In this document: one piece after another, positions 1 to 7,424 of the stretch
Layout: the number at the start of each line of letters is the position of its first letter
How positions within the stretch are numbered: the first letter of the stretch is position 1
Assembly: GCA_963851415.1 (NCBI GenBank)
Contig: CAWKPF010000002.1
Coordinates: 558,001-622,000, forward strand
Origin: CAWKPF01 sp963851415
GTDB lineage: Bacteria; Acidobacteriota; Thermoanaerobaculia; Multivoradales; Multivoraceae
Length of the DNA stretch: 64,000 bases
Direction of reading: 5' to 3'
Program-made: the position numbers and the translations under genes
Notes under the pieces: generated by a model
Told to the model about the DNA's origin: nothing
The model's input: the letters and a program-made list of their open reading frames with translations, nothing else
Database searches by the model: none

Positions 1-1038
1 GTCTTCGCGCAGGACGGCACGACCGCGCACGTGGAGCGGTTGGTGCGCGGTTGGAGACGACTCGACCGCCAGCAGCAGATCGCGGAGTCGAACGAGCGAC
101 ACCTCCACCGGGGCGCTCACTGGTACCACGACGACGACGGCATGCTCGTCCTGCATGCCCGTCTCGATCCCGAGGAGGGCGCCGTACTGGTCAAAGCGCT
201 CGAGGCAGCCGAGCAGACCCTGTTCGACGAGGGGCCGTCGAAGCACGAGCCCCCAAAGCAGGAAACCGTCGAGCAGCGCCGGGCCGACGCCCTCATCCTG
301 GTCGGCGAGAGCGCGCTGGGCGACGGGCTCGAGGGCACTCAACGGGGCGATCGCTACCAGGTGATGGTGCACGTCGACGCCGGGGCGCTCCGAGACGATT
401 CGGCACTCGCCGATGGAGTCGACCGCTGCGAGCTCGAGGAGGGTCCCCGCGTTTCAGCTGAAACGTCGAGGCGACTCGCCTGCGGGGGAAGCCGGGTCGT
501 GCTCCACGACGGGAAGCCCCCCGGCGAGGTCCTCGACGTCGGTCGAAGGAGCCGCACGATCCCGCCGGCGATCCGCCGCGCTCTCCATCAACGCGATCGA
601 AGCTGTCGTTTCCCGGGCTGCACCACGCGTCACTGCGACGCCCACCACATCCGTCACTGGGCGGACGGCGGACACACGAGGCTCGACAACCTGGTACTTC
701 TCTGTCGCAAGCACCATCGGATGATGCACGAGGAGGGCTTTCGCTTGACGCGGGCACAAGACGGGGAGCTGTGCTTCTCCACTCCGCGAGGTGCACGGAT
801 TCCCGACGTGCCCGAGCCGCCACCGCTGCCGAGTCGCCCGATCCGCAGTCTCTACGCTCGCCACGAGGAGGACGGCGTCGAGATCGGTGCCTGGACAGGC
901 AGCTCCGGCTGGGACGGCAGTCCGGTCGGCATCGACGAGCTGAACTGGGCGTTGACCTGGTTCCGGGAGACTGCCCATCAGGAGATGGCGGCCAGAAACG
1001 TTTCAGCTGAAACGTCGCAGGGCTCGTTCGGGGTTTGA
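1..1038 (+). CDS. DUF222/13E12-family HNH endonuclease, 5' end outside window
   Basis: The reading frame is open from base 1, and codons before the first GTG (base 31) already match the family, so the true start lies upstream; 345 residues are visible. The C-terminal half has the HNH zinc-nuclease core: CRFPGC, then CDAHHIRHWADGG, then LCRKHHRMMH. The segment VSAETSRRLACGG before it matches the conserved 'ETARRLAC' stretch of DUF222 proteins. The family is typically multicopy and mobile-looking, with undefined target sites. A perfect 16-18 bp palindrome occurs twice, in frame, each time reading VSAET: once in the conserved motif and once eight codons from the C-terminal end. HNH assignment is firm; biological role is unknown. 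Confidence 0.9.
   Translation, partial: VFAQDGTTAHVERLVRGWRRLDRQQQIAESNERHLHRGAHWYHDDDGMLVLHARLDPEEGAVLVKALEAAEQTLFDEGPSKHEPPKQETVEQRRADALILVGESALGDGLEGTQRGDRYQVMVHVDAGALRDDSALADGVDRCELEEGPRVSAETSRRLACGGSRVVLHDGKPPGEVLDVGRRSRTIPPAIRRALHQRDRSCRFPGCTTRHCDAHHIRHWADGGHTRLDNLVLLCRKHHRMMHEEGFRLTRAQDGELCFSTPRGARIPDVPEPPPLPSRPIRSLYARHEEDGVEIGAWTGSSGWDGSPVGIDELNWALTWFRETAHQEMAARNVSAETSQGSFGV
450..465. repeat. 16-bp perfect palindrome, copy 1, inside HNH gene
   Basis: CGTTTCAGCTGAAACG is its own reverse complement. It lies in frame in the HNH gene and encodes the VSAET of the conserved DUF222 motif. The same palindrome, extended to 18 bp, recurs at 998-1015. Both copies are followed by TCG. I saw no other copy in the window. 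Confidence 0.9.
998..1015. repeat. 18-bp perfect palindrome, copy 2, at 3' end of HNH gene
   Basis: ACGTTTCAGCTGAAACGT is a perfect palindrome eight codons before the HNH stop. It again encodes VSAET in the same frame as copy 1 (450-465), but in a tail with no recognisable conserved protein feature. This makes a DNA-level role, or a copied site, more likely than a protein constraint. Confidence 0.9.
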
Positions 1039-1062
1039 CGGGGTCGAGCCGAAAGAGTCATA

Positions 1063-1365
1063 ATGACCATTGTGGTCAGAACAGCCAGAGCTCGGTCGCG
1101 AACCATCGTGGATGCGAAGGCCCACTTCTCGGAGTGTCTCAGGGAAGCCGAGAGCGGATCGCCGGTCGTCCTCACTCGGCACGGTCGAGCCGTGGCCGCT
1201 CTGGTTTCGATCGACCTTCTCACCCAATTGGAGCGGCTCGAGGCTGCGGGCCCGGAAGCCGGACTCTACGGACTCGTCGGCGGGTGGGAAGGATCGGACG
1301 AGGTCGCCGAAAAGGCAGTCGAGTATGGGCGGCGCTCGAGTCGCCAGACTCCTGACCTCGACTGA
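1063..1365 (+). CDS. Phd/YefM-like type II antitoxin
   Basis: A 100-residue protein directly upstream (6-base gap) of a PIN toxin. The N-terminal half resembles Phd/YefM DNA-binding antitoxins: the segment around residues 10-50 reads RSRTIVDAKAHFSECL, then SPVVLTRHGRAVAALVSI. That is the usual helix, then the strand where the antitoxin sets a 'no-toxin' side chain. The C-terminal half would wrap the toxin. It probably neutralises the adjacent VapC-like RNase and represses the pair. The start overlaps a small inverted repeat (1064-1078) that could be the operator. The exact family within Phd/YefM is inferred from motifs only. Confidence 0.8.
   Translation: MTIVVRTARARSRTIVDAKAHFSECLREAESGSPVVLTRHGRAVAALVSIDLLTQLERLEAAGPEAGLYGLVGGWEGSDEVAEKAVEYGRRSSRQTPDLD
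1064..1078. promoter_or_regulatory. Inverted repeat at antitoxin start, possible operator
   Basis: TGACC-ATTGT-GGTCA is a perfect 5-bp inverted repeat with a 5-bp centre, starting at the second base of the antitoxin start codon. Antitoxins of this class commonly autorepress through short palindromes at the promoter or start, but binding here is inference. The second antitoxin, on the other strand, also begins ATGACCAT. Confidence 0.35.
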
Positions 1366-1371
1366 CCGCCG

Positions 1372-1803
1372 ATGCCCTACCTCTTCGACACCGACGCCCT
1401 CTCGGAGCCCCTGAAGAAGAAGCCCACCCGGGGCTATGTCCAGTGGCTCGCTGCTGTGCCCAGAGCCGAGCAGTACACCAGTGCGGTCGCCGTCGGTGAG
1501 CTGTTCAAGGGTGCGTTCCGGTCGACCCACAGCGAGCGACATCTGAAGAACATCGAAGACCGTCTCCTGCCAAGGCTGACAGTGCTCCCCTACGACACTG
1601 CCGCCGCTCGTGAGTACGGCTGGATCCGTGCTCGCCTCGAAGAGAAAGGCCAGCTCCTCCCCGACGCCGACCTCCAGATTGCCGCCACCGCGATCCTGCA
1701 CGACCTCGCTCTGGTGACGGGCAACGTGAAGCACTTCGAGCGGATCGAAGGACTCCGGCTGGAGCCGGTGCTGGCCGAAGCTCGGCGTGACCGCCGGCGG
1801 TGA
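1372..1803 (+). CDS. VapC-like PIN-domain toxin ribonuclease
   Basis: A 143-residue PIN-domain protein, the expected size for VapC. Acidic metal ligands are in the usual places: LFDTDALSE near residue 7, VAVGELFKG near 42, DADLQIAAT near 105, and the closing VTGNVKHFERI motif. Such toxins are Mg-dependent RNases that stop translation by cutting tRNA or rRNA and are held inactive by the antitoxin. It follows the Phd-like antitoxin by 6 bases and is very likely co-transcribed with it. It ends 23 bases before the last remnant codon of the minus-strand kinase locus. Confidence 0.9.
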   Translation: MPYLFDTDALSEPLKKKPTRGYVQWLAAVPRAEQYTSAVAVGELFKGAFRSTHSERHLKNIEDRLLPRLTVLPYDTAAAREYGWIRARLEEKGQLLPDADLQIAATAILHDLALVTGNVKHFERIEGLRLEPVLAEARRDRRR

Positions 1804-1826
1804 AAAGGCGGCCCGATCCCGGGAGC

Positions 1827-2006
1827 TCAGTCCACCGGGACGAGGCGCTTCAGCTCTTCAACCCAGTTCTGGACCAGATGGAGCTGCGGGGTGACTCGCT
1901 TCTCGAGCGCGATGACGGACTGGCCGTCGGGATGAACGTCCCAGACCCGCGGGCCTTCCACACCGGTGACAAAGAGCTGGGGCTCACCAGGACGCCACCC
2001 TTCGAA
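1827..2006 (-). pseudogene. Out-of-frame remnant of the kinase's lost C-terminal propeller
   Basis: Read in a different frame from the kinase ORF, this stretch gives 59 codons and a TGA. It contains WRPGEPQLFVTG, then VWDVHPDGQSVIALE, and ends LVQNWVEELKRLVPVD. That ending (LVQNW-EELKRLVP) is characteristic of full-length acidobacterial kinases with a TolB/WD40 C-terminal propeller. So roughly 500 codons between kinase and tail appear to be deleted, and the junction (near 2000-2030) changed frame. This is seen directly from translation; the size of the deletion is inferred from family length. Confidence 0.85.
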
Positions 2007-2902
2007 GTCACTGGCGCCAGCTCCTCCGGCGCCGATACCGACTCCTCCAACTCCACCCGCGCATCGCCGATGCTCTGCAATCTCTTTCGCCGGCTCTTCT
2101 CCAGACAGCGGCGAAGCAGCACGGCGACATTCGGCGGTACATCGCCGGGCAGCGCGCTCCAGTCCGGCGTGTCCTTCAAGACCGAGGCGAGGATCTGGGC
2201 GGCGTCTTCCCCCTGGAAAGGCCGGCTGCCGGTCAGCGCTTCGTACAGACAGCAGCCGAAGGCCCAGACGTCGGTGCGAGGATCGGCCGGGATGCCTCGC
2301 GCCTGCTCGGGGCTCATGTAGGGGGCGGTGCCCATGATCGCGCCGCGCAGGGTCGCGCCGGCGGTCATGGTGGGGGACGCGCTCAGATCGACCGAGCTCG
2401 TGCCGGCGGGCGCGACCGCGCGGGCGAGTCCGAAGTCGACCAGCTTCACCGACTTCGATTCGGAGTCCTCGCTGCTGACTCGCACGTTGGCCGGCTTGAG
2501 GTCGCGATGCACGATTCCTTCACGGTGCGCGGCTTCGAGACCTTCGGCGATCTGGACGAACAGGGGCAGAGCTTCCTCGACCGTCATCGGCCCGCGCGCG
2601 AGACGCGCCGCCAGGTCTTCGCCTTCCACCAGCTCCATGACCAGGAAGCGGGTGTCGCCGTCTCTGTCGAAGCCATGCAGCGTGGCGACGTTCGGGTGGT
2701 TGAGCGCCGCCAGCGCCTTCGCCTCCCGCTCGAAGCGGGCCAGCCGCTCGGGGTCCGCCGCGAAGTCCGCGGGCAGCACCTTGATCGCCACTTCGCGCTC
2801 CAGCTTCGGGTCACGCGCCCGATATACCTCCCCCATCCCGCCCGCACCGAGCGGGGCGACGATCTCGTAGTGTCCGAGCTGAGCGCCTGACTGAAGTGTC
2901 AT
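1850..2902 (-). CDS. Ser/Thr protein kinase, truncated derivative lacking the C-terminal propeller
   Basis: The 350-residue product starts at the ATG at 2902 (MTLQSGAQLGHYEI), the usual N-terminus of this family. The kinase domain looks complete: GAGGMGEV nucleotide loop, AIKVLP lysine, HRDLKPAN catalytic loop, VDFGLA, and APYMSPEQ in the activation segment. Relatives run to about 850-900 residues, with a membrane or linker region and a TolB/WD40-like propeller. Here the kinase ends near residue 295 and the last 55 residues or so are low-complexity, because they read the old C-terminal coding DNA in the wrong frame (1827-2006). The protein may still be an active soluble kinase that has lost its sensor. 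A toxin/antitoxin pair lies on each side. Confidence 0.85.
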   Translation of the reverse strand: MTLQSGAQLGHYEIVAPLGAGGMGEVYRARDPKLEREVAIKVLPADFAADPERLARFEREAKALAALNHPNVATLHGFDRDGDTRFLVMELVEGEDLAARLARGPMTVEEALPLFVQIAEGLEAAHREGIVHRDLKPANVRVSSEDSESKSVKLVDFGLARAVAPAGTSSVDLSASPTMTAGATLRGAIMGTAPYMSPEQARGIPADPRTDVWAFGCCLYEALTGSRPFQGEDAAQILASVLKDTPDWSALPGDVPPNVAVLLRRCLEKSRRKRLQSIGDARVELEESVSAPEELAPVTSKGGVLVSPSSLSPVWKARGSGTFIPTASPSSRSRSESPRSSIWSRTGLKS

Positions 2903-3020
2903 GGATGGACAGCATTCTAGTCTGGGCTCGCCATCCGGTGGCTTCAGCCTCGGGCTACGGTGGCCTGGGTTCGGCCAATGTCGATGCACCCCTACCAGGT
3001 CCGGCCATCGAAAGCCGGAG

Positions 3021-3407
3021 CTACCAGAGGCTGCGCACGGGGTAGCGACGAAGCTGCTCGTCCGGCGTGACGATGGTCAGCCCATGCTGAATCGCCTGGC
3101 AAACGAGCATTCGGTCGAACGGATCTCGGTGAAGGTCGGGCAACTTGGTCAATTGAAGCGTCGAGCTCTCGTCGAGCGGCAGGCTCTGGACCGAGAGCCG
3201 CTCCCTCATCTCCGGAACGAAGACCTCGGCCGGCTTCGGAAGAGGCAGCTTTCCTAGCGAGTTCTTGACCGCGATCTCCCAGCTCGAGACAGAGCTCAAG
3301 AACACGTCGCGAGAAGCATCCGAGAAGGCCCGACGAGCCTCGCCGGAAAGATGGGGCGAGTCATTGAGCAGCCACAGAAAGGCAACCGTGTCGAGTAGCA
3401 GGTTCAC
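3021..3407 (-). CDS. PIN-domain toxin, Sll0205-like
   Basis: A 128-residue PIN protein: LLLDTVAFLWLLND at the N-terminus supplies the first acidic ligand, SSVSSWEIAVKNSLGKL follows in the middle, and PFDRMLVCQAIQHGLTIVTPDE closes the active site. This is the pattern of the PIN subfamily paired with Phd antitoxins. The start overlaps the antitoxin stop by four bases (ATGA), so the two are translationally coupled. The expected activity is an Mg-dependent RNase toxin. It differs in subfamily from the PIN toxin at 1372-1803, so the two modules are not a simple duplication. Confidence 0.9.
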   Translation of the reverse strand: MNLLLDTVAFLWLLNDSPHLSGEARRAFSDASRDVFLSSVSSWEIAVKNSLGKLPLPKPAEVFVPEMRERLSVQSLPLDESSTLQLTKLPDLHRDPFDRMLVCQAIQHGLTIVTPDEQLRRYPVRSLW

Positions 3408-3664
3408 GATCCGGCGCGGCCGCCTTCGAAGGCGTCCAGCAGGTCCTCAGGCAGTGGCTCGAAGAAGCTCTCGGGAACCTCGAAGCTCCCCGCGAGCTGG
3501 CCGTACTCTCTGGGCGTCTCTCGAGCCGTAGGCAGCGCCCGGATCTCGGCAATCGGCACATTGCGCCGACAGATCACGATCGTCACTCCTTCCCGCTCGA
3601 CCCTGGCGAGGTGCCGGGAGAGCTGGGTCTTGGCTTCATGAATGTTGATCTTGATCATGGTCAA
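3404..3664 (-). CDS. Phd/YefM-family antitoxin
   Basis: An 86-residue antitoxin. The core MIKINIHEAKTQLSRHLARV, then EGVTIVICRRNVPIAEI, is textbook Phd/YefM. The start may be 3664 or the second ATG at 3658, which gives the more usual MIKINIHEAK. The C-terminal part (SFFEPLPEDLLDAFEGG) is the acidic toxin-binding tail. It overlaps the PIN toxin gene by four bases. Upstream, the minus strand reads TAGTATTTGACC just before the ATG; if TAGTAT is a -10 box the message would be nearly leaderless, but this is speculative. Confidence 0.9.
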   Translation of the reverse strand: MTMIKINIHEAKTQLSRHLARVEREGVTIVICRRNVPIAEIRALPTARETPREYGQLAGSFEVPESFFEPLPEDLLDAFEGGRAGS

Positions 3665-3814
3665 ATACTAGACTAAGTAGTGAACCTTGTCGAGAGTCGC
3701 GCTCATTCCGGACCCAGACGTGCCAACTCCCTCGAAACCAGCCGGAAGGGCCCCCGATCACCCCGCCGGCGCGAGTGCCTTCAGCGCTCGAAGCGACCTT
3801 TCTCAAGCTCCCTT

Positions 3815-4786
3815 TCATTCTCGACCTGCCGCCATTTCGTCGCGCATCAGGGTCTCGATCGCAGGGCTGATGCCCTCCACGATCGTTGGCTCGATGGCCA
3901 GCCAATCCTCCGAGGCCGGATAGAAGTCCGCCCACAGATGAGCGCCGTTGTCGGTCTGGATCAACTCCACGAGGATGCCCTCGACCGATGGCTCGGTATC
4001 GGCCCCGCCCTCGACGATGCGTGCGTTGAGCACCAGATCGACGTCGAGCTCCTCTTCCAGCGCGTCGAGCCTGGGAAACGGCAGCTCGCGATAGGGCGCC
4101 GTCGAGAGAGGACCGAGGACCTGCACCCGCGGCCCGAGCTCTCGCGTCAAGGCCACCATGAGCCCCTCCGACAGGCGAGCGGCCCGCGGCTCGAGACGGG
4201 GATTCTCGATGCCGACGGCGAACGGAAGGACGGCCAGCCGTAGCGACTCGGCACTCGCGTCGGCGAGGGCGCTGGCCTCGTCTTCCTTGGGAGTCCGCCA
4301 GAGAAAGAAGCTCAGAGCGACCACGAGCGCAAGAGCGATCGGGGCGGAGATGGCCCACAGCAGAAGCTGCAGATGGCCACCCGAAGGCGGCGGCGCGGTG
4401 GTCGCCGACGCCCCTTCCACCGACGAGGGCTTCTCATGCGAGACGGGCACGGTGAGTCGATAGCCTCGGCGAGGCAGGGTCTCCACGTATCGGCCCGCAT
4501 CGGCGTCGTCTCCGAGAGCCGCGCGCACCTGCCGCACACAGAAATGCAGCGACGACTCGAAATCGACGTGCGTGTCCGGCCACAATACGGAGCGGATCTC
4601 CTCCTTGCTGACGAGCTCGCCGTCCTTTTCGAGCAGCAACTGGAGCAGCATGGCCGGCTGAGGCGAGAGCCGCACGGGCGGGCCCTTCCTCTCGGCGCTC
4701 GGTTCAACCGAGCTCAACTCGCCCGTCAGGGGATCGAACTGATAGTCACCGAAGCGGAATCGGACGGAGCTGTCGGGTTGGCTCAT
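3815..4786 (-). CDS. Membrane-anchored CadC/ToxR-like transcriptional regulator
   Basis: The 323-residue protein is taken from the ATG at 4786 rather than the TTG ten codons earlier. Residues 5-105 form an OmpR/PhoB-type winged helix: RFGDYQFDPLTGEL, then LLLEKDGELVSKEEI, and the family signature DADAGRYVETLPRRGYRL. One membrane helix follows near residues 125-145 (LLLWAISAPIALALVVAL). The periplasmic part has the LAVLPF...LSEGLMVALTREL...HLWADFY pattern of TolB-N/FlgO-like domains found in this regulator class. It is likely a one-component membrane sensor that binds DNA directly. Targets are unknown; the ankyrin gene just upstream on the same strand is a candidate. Confidence 0.85.
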   Translation of the reverse strand: MSQPDSSVRFRFGDYQFDPLTGELSSVEPSAERKGPPVRLSPQPAMLLQLLLEKDGELVSKEEIRSVLWPDTHVDFESSLHFCVRQVRAALGDDADAGRYVETLPRRGYRLTVPVSHEKPSSVEGASATTAPPPSGGHLQLLLWAISAPIALALVVALSFFLWRTPKEDEASALADASAESLRLAVLPFAVGIENPRLEPRAARLSEGLMVALTRELGPRVQVLGPLSTAPYRELPFPRLDALEEELDVDLVLNARIVEGGADTEPSVEGILVELIQTDNGAHLWADFYPASEDWLAIEPTIVEGISPAIETLMRDEMAAGRE

Positions 4787-4818
4787 ACTGGGCGCAGAAT
4801 AGCGTGAGCGAGCCAACT

Positions 4819-6252
4819 CTATTGGGAAGAGCTCAGGAGTGCCGCCGTCTTCTCATGGCCGCGGGCCTGCGCGAGCTCGATCGGGGTCGCCGGATCGGCC
4901 CCGAACTTGCGGCCGGGCCGGTGCGCGTCGCCCCCATTCTCCAGCAGCAACGCCACCATGTCGTCCTGGCCACGCATGGCCGCCCAGTGCAGAGCCGTCG
5001 TCCCCAGGAACTGCTGGTCCTCCACCTGGCAGCCGCGCTCGAGAAGCAGCTGGGTCATCTCCAGGTGGCCGCCTCCGATCACCGGGTACCAGAGCAGCGC
5101 GAAGCCATGAGCGCCGCGCTCGTGGATGCGCAGCGGGTCTTCGTCGAGCAGAGCCCGCACCCGAGCCAGGTCGTTGCGCATCACCGCGGTCGGCAGCGAG
5201 TACGGCGCTCCATTCTCGAGCAGGAACTCGACCACCGGCAGGCGCCCCGTGTGAGCACAAGCCTCGACAGCGCCTTCGGTGGTGGTCGCGCGAGAATGCA
5301 CGAGTCGTGGCTCGGTGAGGATCAGCTCGCGCACGGCATCGAGATCGCCGTGACTCACCCCGACCGTCCGGCCACGTACCTGTGGCTCGAGATCCTCGAT
5401 CGACGGGGGACGGTAGGGATCTCCGTTGACGTCATAGCTCTCGCGCGACGTCGAGTGCTCACGCGGGATCTGCTGAGGTCGCTCGAGGAGCTCGAGGCAG
5501 GACCGTTGTCCATGGGTCCGCGCGTAGTGGAGCGCGTTGTGGCCGGCGTCGTCCATGGCCTCGACATCGGCGCCCACACGCAGCAGCAGCTCTACCAGCT
5601 CGGCGCTTCCTCGTGCCGAGGCGACATGCAGGGCGGTCGTTCCGTCGGGTCGTTGCAGTCGTGGATCGGCTCCGTTGCCGAGCAGCGTTGCCGCCGTCAT
5701 CTCGGCCGTCGGAAGATCGGGAAAGTCCAACGCCGCCAGCACCGGCGGATCGCCGACGAACCGATTCGGATCGCCGCCGAGAGCATAGAGCCGCCACACG
5801 TCGGAACCGATGCCACGCCTCGCCGCCACCGGCATGGCCGAGGCACCGACCCCATGCCCGGCTTCGACCCCTTCGGCCGAGAAGGGGAACTCGCTGATCG
5901 CCTCCCAATCGCGGGCCAGGCAGGTCTCGACCAGATCGCGTCGGTAGCCCGCCTCGACGAGCAACTCGGCGATCCGGCGGGCGGGGCTGTCCTGGGAGCC
6001 CTCTCCGAACGCGTCGGAAAGCCAGGCGAGAGCGTATCCGCTTCGGCCCGAGGCATCCCGACTCTGGGCGAGGCCGGGATCCGCTGCGAGCAGCTCCGAC
6101 ACCCTCGACACATCTCCGTCCACGATCGCATCGAACAGCGCACGAGCATGGGCGGGGGCGAGTCCCTGCAAGGGTGTTCCGAACGCTCCGGTGGAGCTGG
6201 CAGCCAGGACGGCAAGGGACAGGCGCAGGACTTCACGGCGAGTCGGGGTCAT
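4819..6252 (-). CDS. Exported ankyrin-repeat protein with Tat-type signal
   Basis: The 477-residue protein starts at 6252, supported by an AAGGAG ribosome site about eight bases upstream. The N-terminus TRREVLRLSLAVLAAS is a twin-arginine-like signal, so the protein probably crosses the membrane folded. The rest is ankyrin repeats in two blocks: residues about 45-255 (including GTTALHVASARGSAELVELLL and GHNALHYARTHGQ) and about 310-470 (including GTTALHWAAMRGQDDMVALLL). There is no catalytic domain. Ankyrin repeats bind proteins; the partner is unknown. It ends 32 bases before the CadC-like gene on the same strand and may share its transcript. Confidence 0.85.
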   Translation of the reverse strand: MTPTRREVLRLSLAVLAASSTGAFGTPLQGLAPAHARALFDAIVDGDVSRVSELLAADPGLAQSRDASGRSGYALAWLSDAFGEGSQDSPARRIAELLVEAGYRRDLVETCLARDWEAISEFPFSAEGVEAGHGVGASAMPVAARRGIGSDVWRLYALGGDPNRFVGDPPVLAALDFPDLPTAEMTAATLLGNGADPRLQRPDGTTALHVASARGSAELVELLLRVGADVEAMDDAGHNALHYARTHGQRSCLELLERPQQIPREHSTSRESYDVNGDPYRPPSIEDLEPQVRGRTVGVSHGDLDAVRELILTEPRLVHSRATTTEGAVEACAHTGRLPVVEFLLENGAPYSLPTAVMRNDLARVRALLDEDPLRIHERGAHGFALLWYPVIGGGHLEMTQLLLERGCQVEDQQFLGTTALHWAAMRGQDDMVALLLENGGDAHRPGRKFGADPATPIELAQARGHEKTAALLSSSQ

Positions 6253-6377
6253 TTCAGGCTCCTTCGTCGGTGTGGAGCCCAACCTACGTCTTTCCGCGTC
6301 GATCGGCCCTTAGTGAGACCTTAGAATCGTCTGAGACTCCTGGAACCACCGGGCGAACCAAGACACGGCCCACGACA

Positions 6378-7424
6378 TCACCGAGCGCCAAGCTCGCCGG
6401 CCCACGCCGCCTCGAGCGTCGAGCGTAGGGCGTCCCGCTCCAGAGGCCTTGGATTGTCGTACTCGTCACGCATCAGCTGCCTCACGACGACGTCGATGTC
6501 GCTCTCCTTCATGCCGATCTCGGCCAGCGACATCGGCACGCCGCTCTGCTGTTGGAGTCGAAGGAGCTCCCCTACGGGGTCTCCGCCCAGGGACTCGTGC
6601 AGTCGCGCCATGGCCTCGGGGATGCAGTCGGCGTTGTAGCCCAGCGAGTACGGCAAGACCACGGTGTGGGCTTCGGCGTGACGGAGATTCAGCGTGCCGC
6701 CCAGGACGTGGGCGATCTTGTGGTGCAGGCCCATGCCGGCGCGGTCGAGCGTGGTCGCGGCCAGGTGAGCGCCGTAGAGAGCCTCCGCGCGCGCCTCCAG
6801 GTCGCCGGCCTCGCTCATCGAAGGAGTCGCCAGGCGGCGGACGGCGGTCGCGATCGAGCGTACCGACTGCTGCGCATCGTCCAACACCTCCTCCGGGACC
6901 TCTTTCGCATAGAGCGCCTCCACCGCGTGCGCCATGGCATTGAACAGGCCCACGAAGGCCAGCGGCAGGGGCATCCCAACGACCAGCTCCGGGTCGTAGA
7001 CGACGTGGTCGGCCCGCACCCGCTCGTCGCGCGCCGTTTTCTTCCCGCCGGATTCGGTGACCGCCCAGATGTTGGTCATCTCCGACCCCGAGAAGGTGGT
7101 CGGCACGTAGACCTTGAGCAGATCGAAGTGCATCGCCAGGGCCTTGACCACTCCGATGGGCGATCCACCGCCCACCGCCACGGCGGCGTCGAGATCGTTC
7201 TCCTCGACCGTCGCGGCCGCCTCTTCGACCGTCGCTCGCGGCACGTGCTGCGGCACGTCAGAGAACGGGACCCCGTCGGCGATCTGTGTCGCCACCGGGA
7301 GCCGACCGGGAGTCGCCACGATCAGCGCTCGATGACCGTCGAGCAGCGAACGAGCCACGGACCGCTTCCCGACGCCGAAGACGACATGGGTCCCGCTCGC
7401 CGCAGTGAAATCGAGCTCTCTCAC
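6378..7424 (-). CDS. Maleylacetate reductase (iron-type alcohol dehydrogenase family)
   Basis: A 348-residue enzyme, normal length for maleylacetate reductases, which reduce maleylacetate to 3-oxoadipate with NAD(P)H in aromatic-ring breakdown. Visible are the Rossmann GGGSPIGVVKA stretch, the PTTFSGSEMT segment, and the dehydroquinate-synthase-like C-terminal half with FNAMAHAVEALYA, LHHKIAHVLGG and HAEAHTVVLPY, whose histidines would occupy the metal-site region. The start is the GTG at 7424, overlapping the TGA of the VOC gene (GTGA), so the two are translationally coupled. That supports a shared catabolic role. Other iron-type dehydrogenases are less likely. Confidence 0.88.
   Translation of the reverse strand: MRELDFTAASGTHVVFGVGKRSVARSLLDGHRALIVATPGRLPVATQIADGVPFSDVPQHVPRATVEEAAATVEENDLDAAVAVGGGSPIGVVKALAMHFDLLKVYVPTTFSGSEMTNIWAVTESGGKKTARDERVRADHVVYDPELVVGMPLPLAFVGLFNAMAHAVEALYAKEVPEEVLDDAQQSVRSIATAVRRLATPSMSEAGDLEARAEALYGAHLAATTLDRAGMGLHHKIAHVLGGTLNLRHAEAHTVVLPYSLGYNADCIPEAMARLHESLGGDPVGELLRLQQQSGVPMSLAEIGMKESDIDVVVRQLMRDEYDNPRPLERDALRSTLEAAWAGELGAR

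Noticed and set aside
4804..6324. 506-codon plus-strand ORF opposite the ankyrin gene
   Set aside because: Long only because of high GC; no motif and no ribosome site, while the minus strand gives regular ankyrin repeats.
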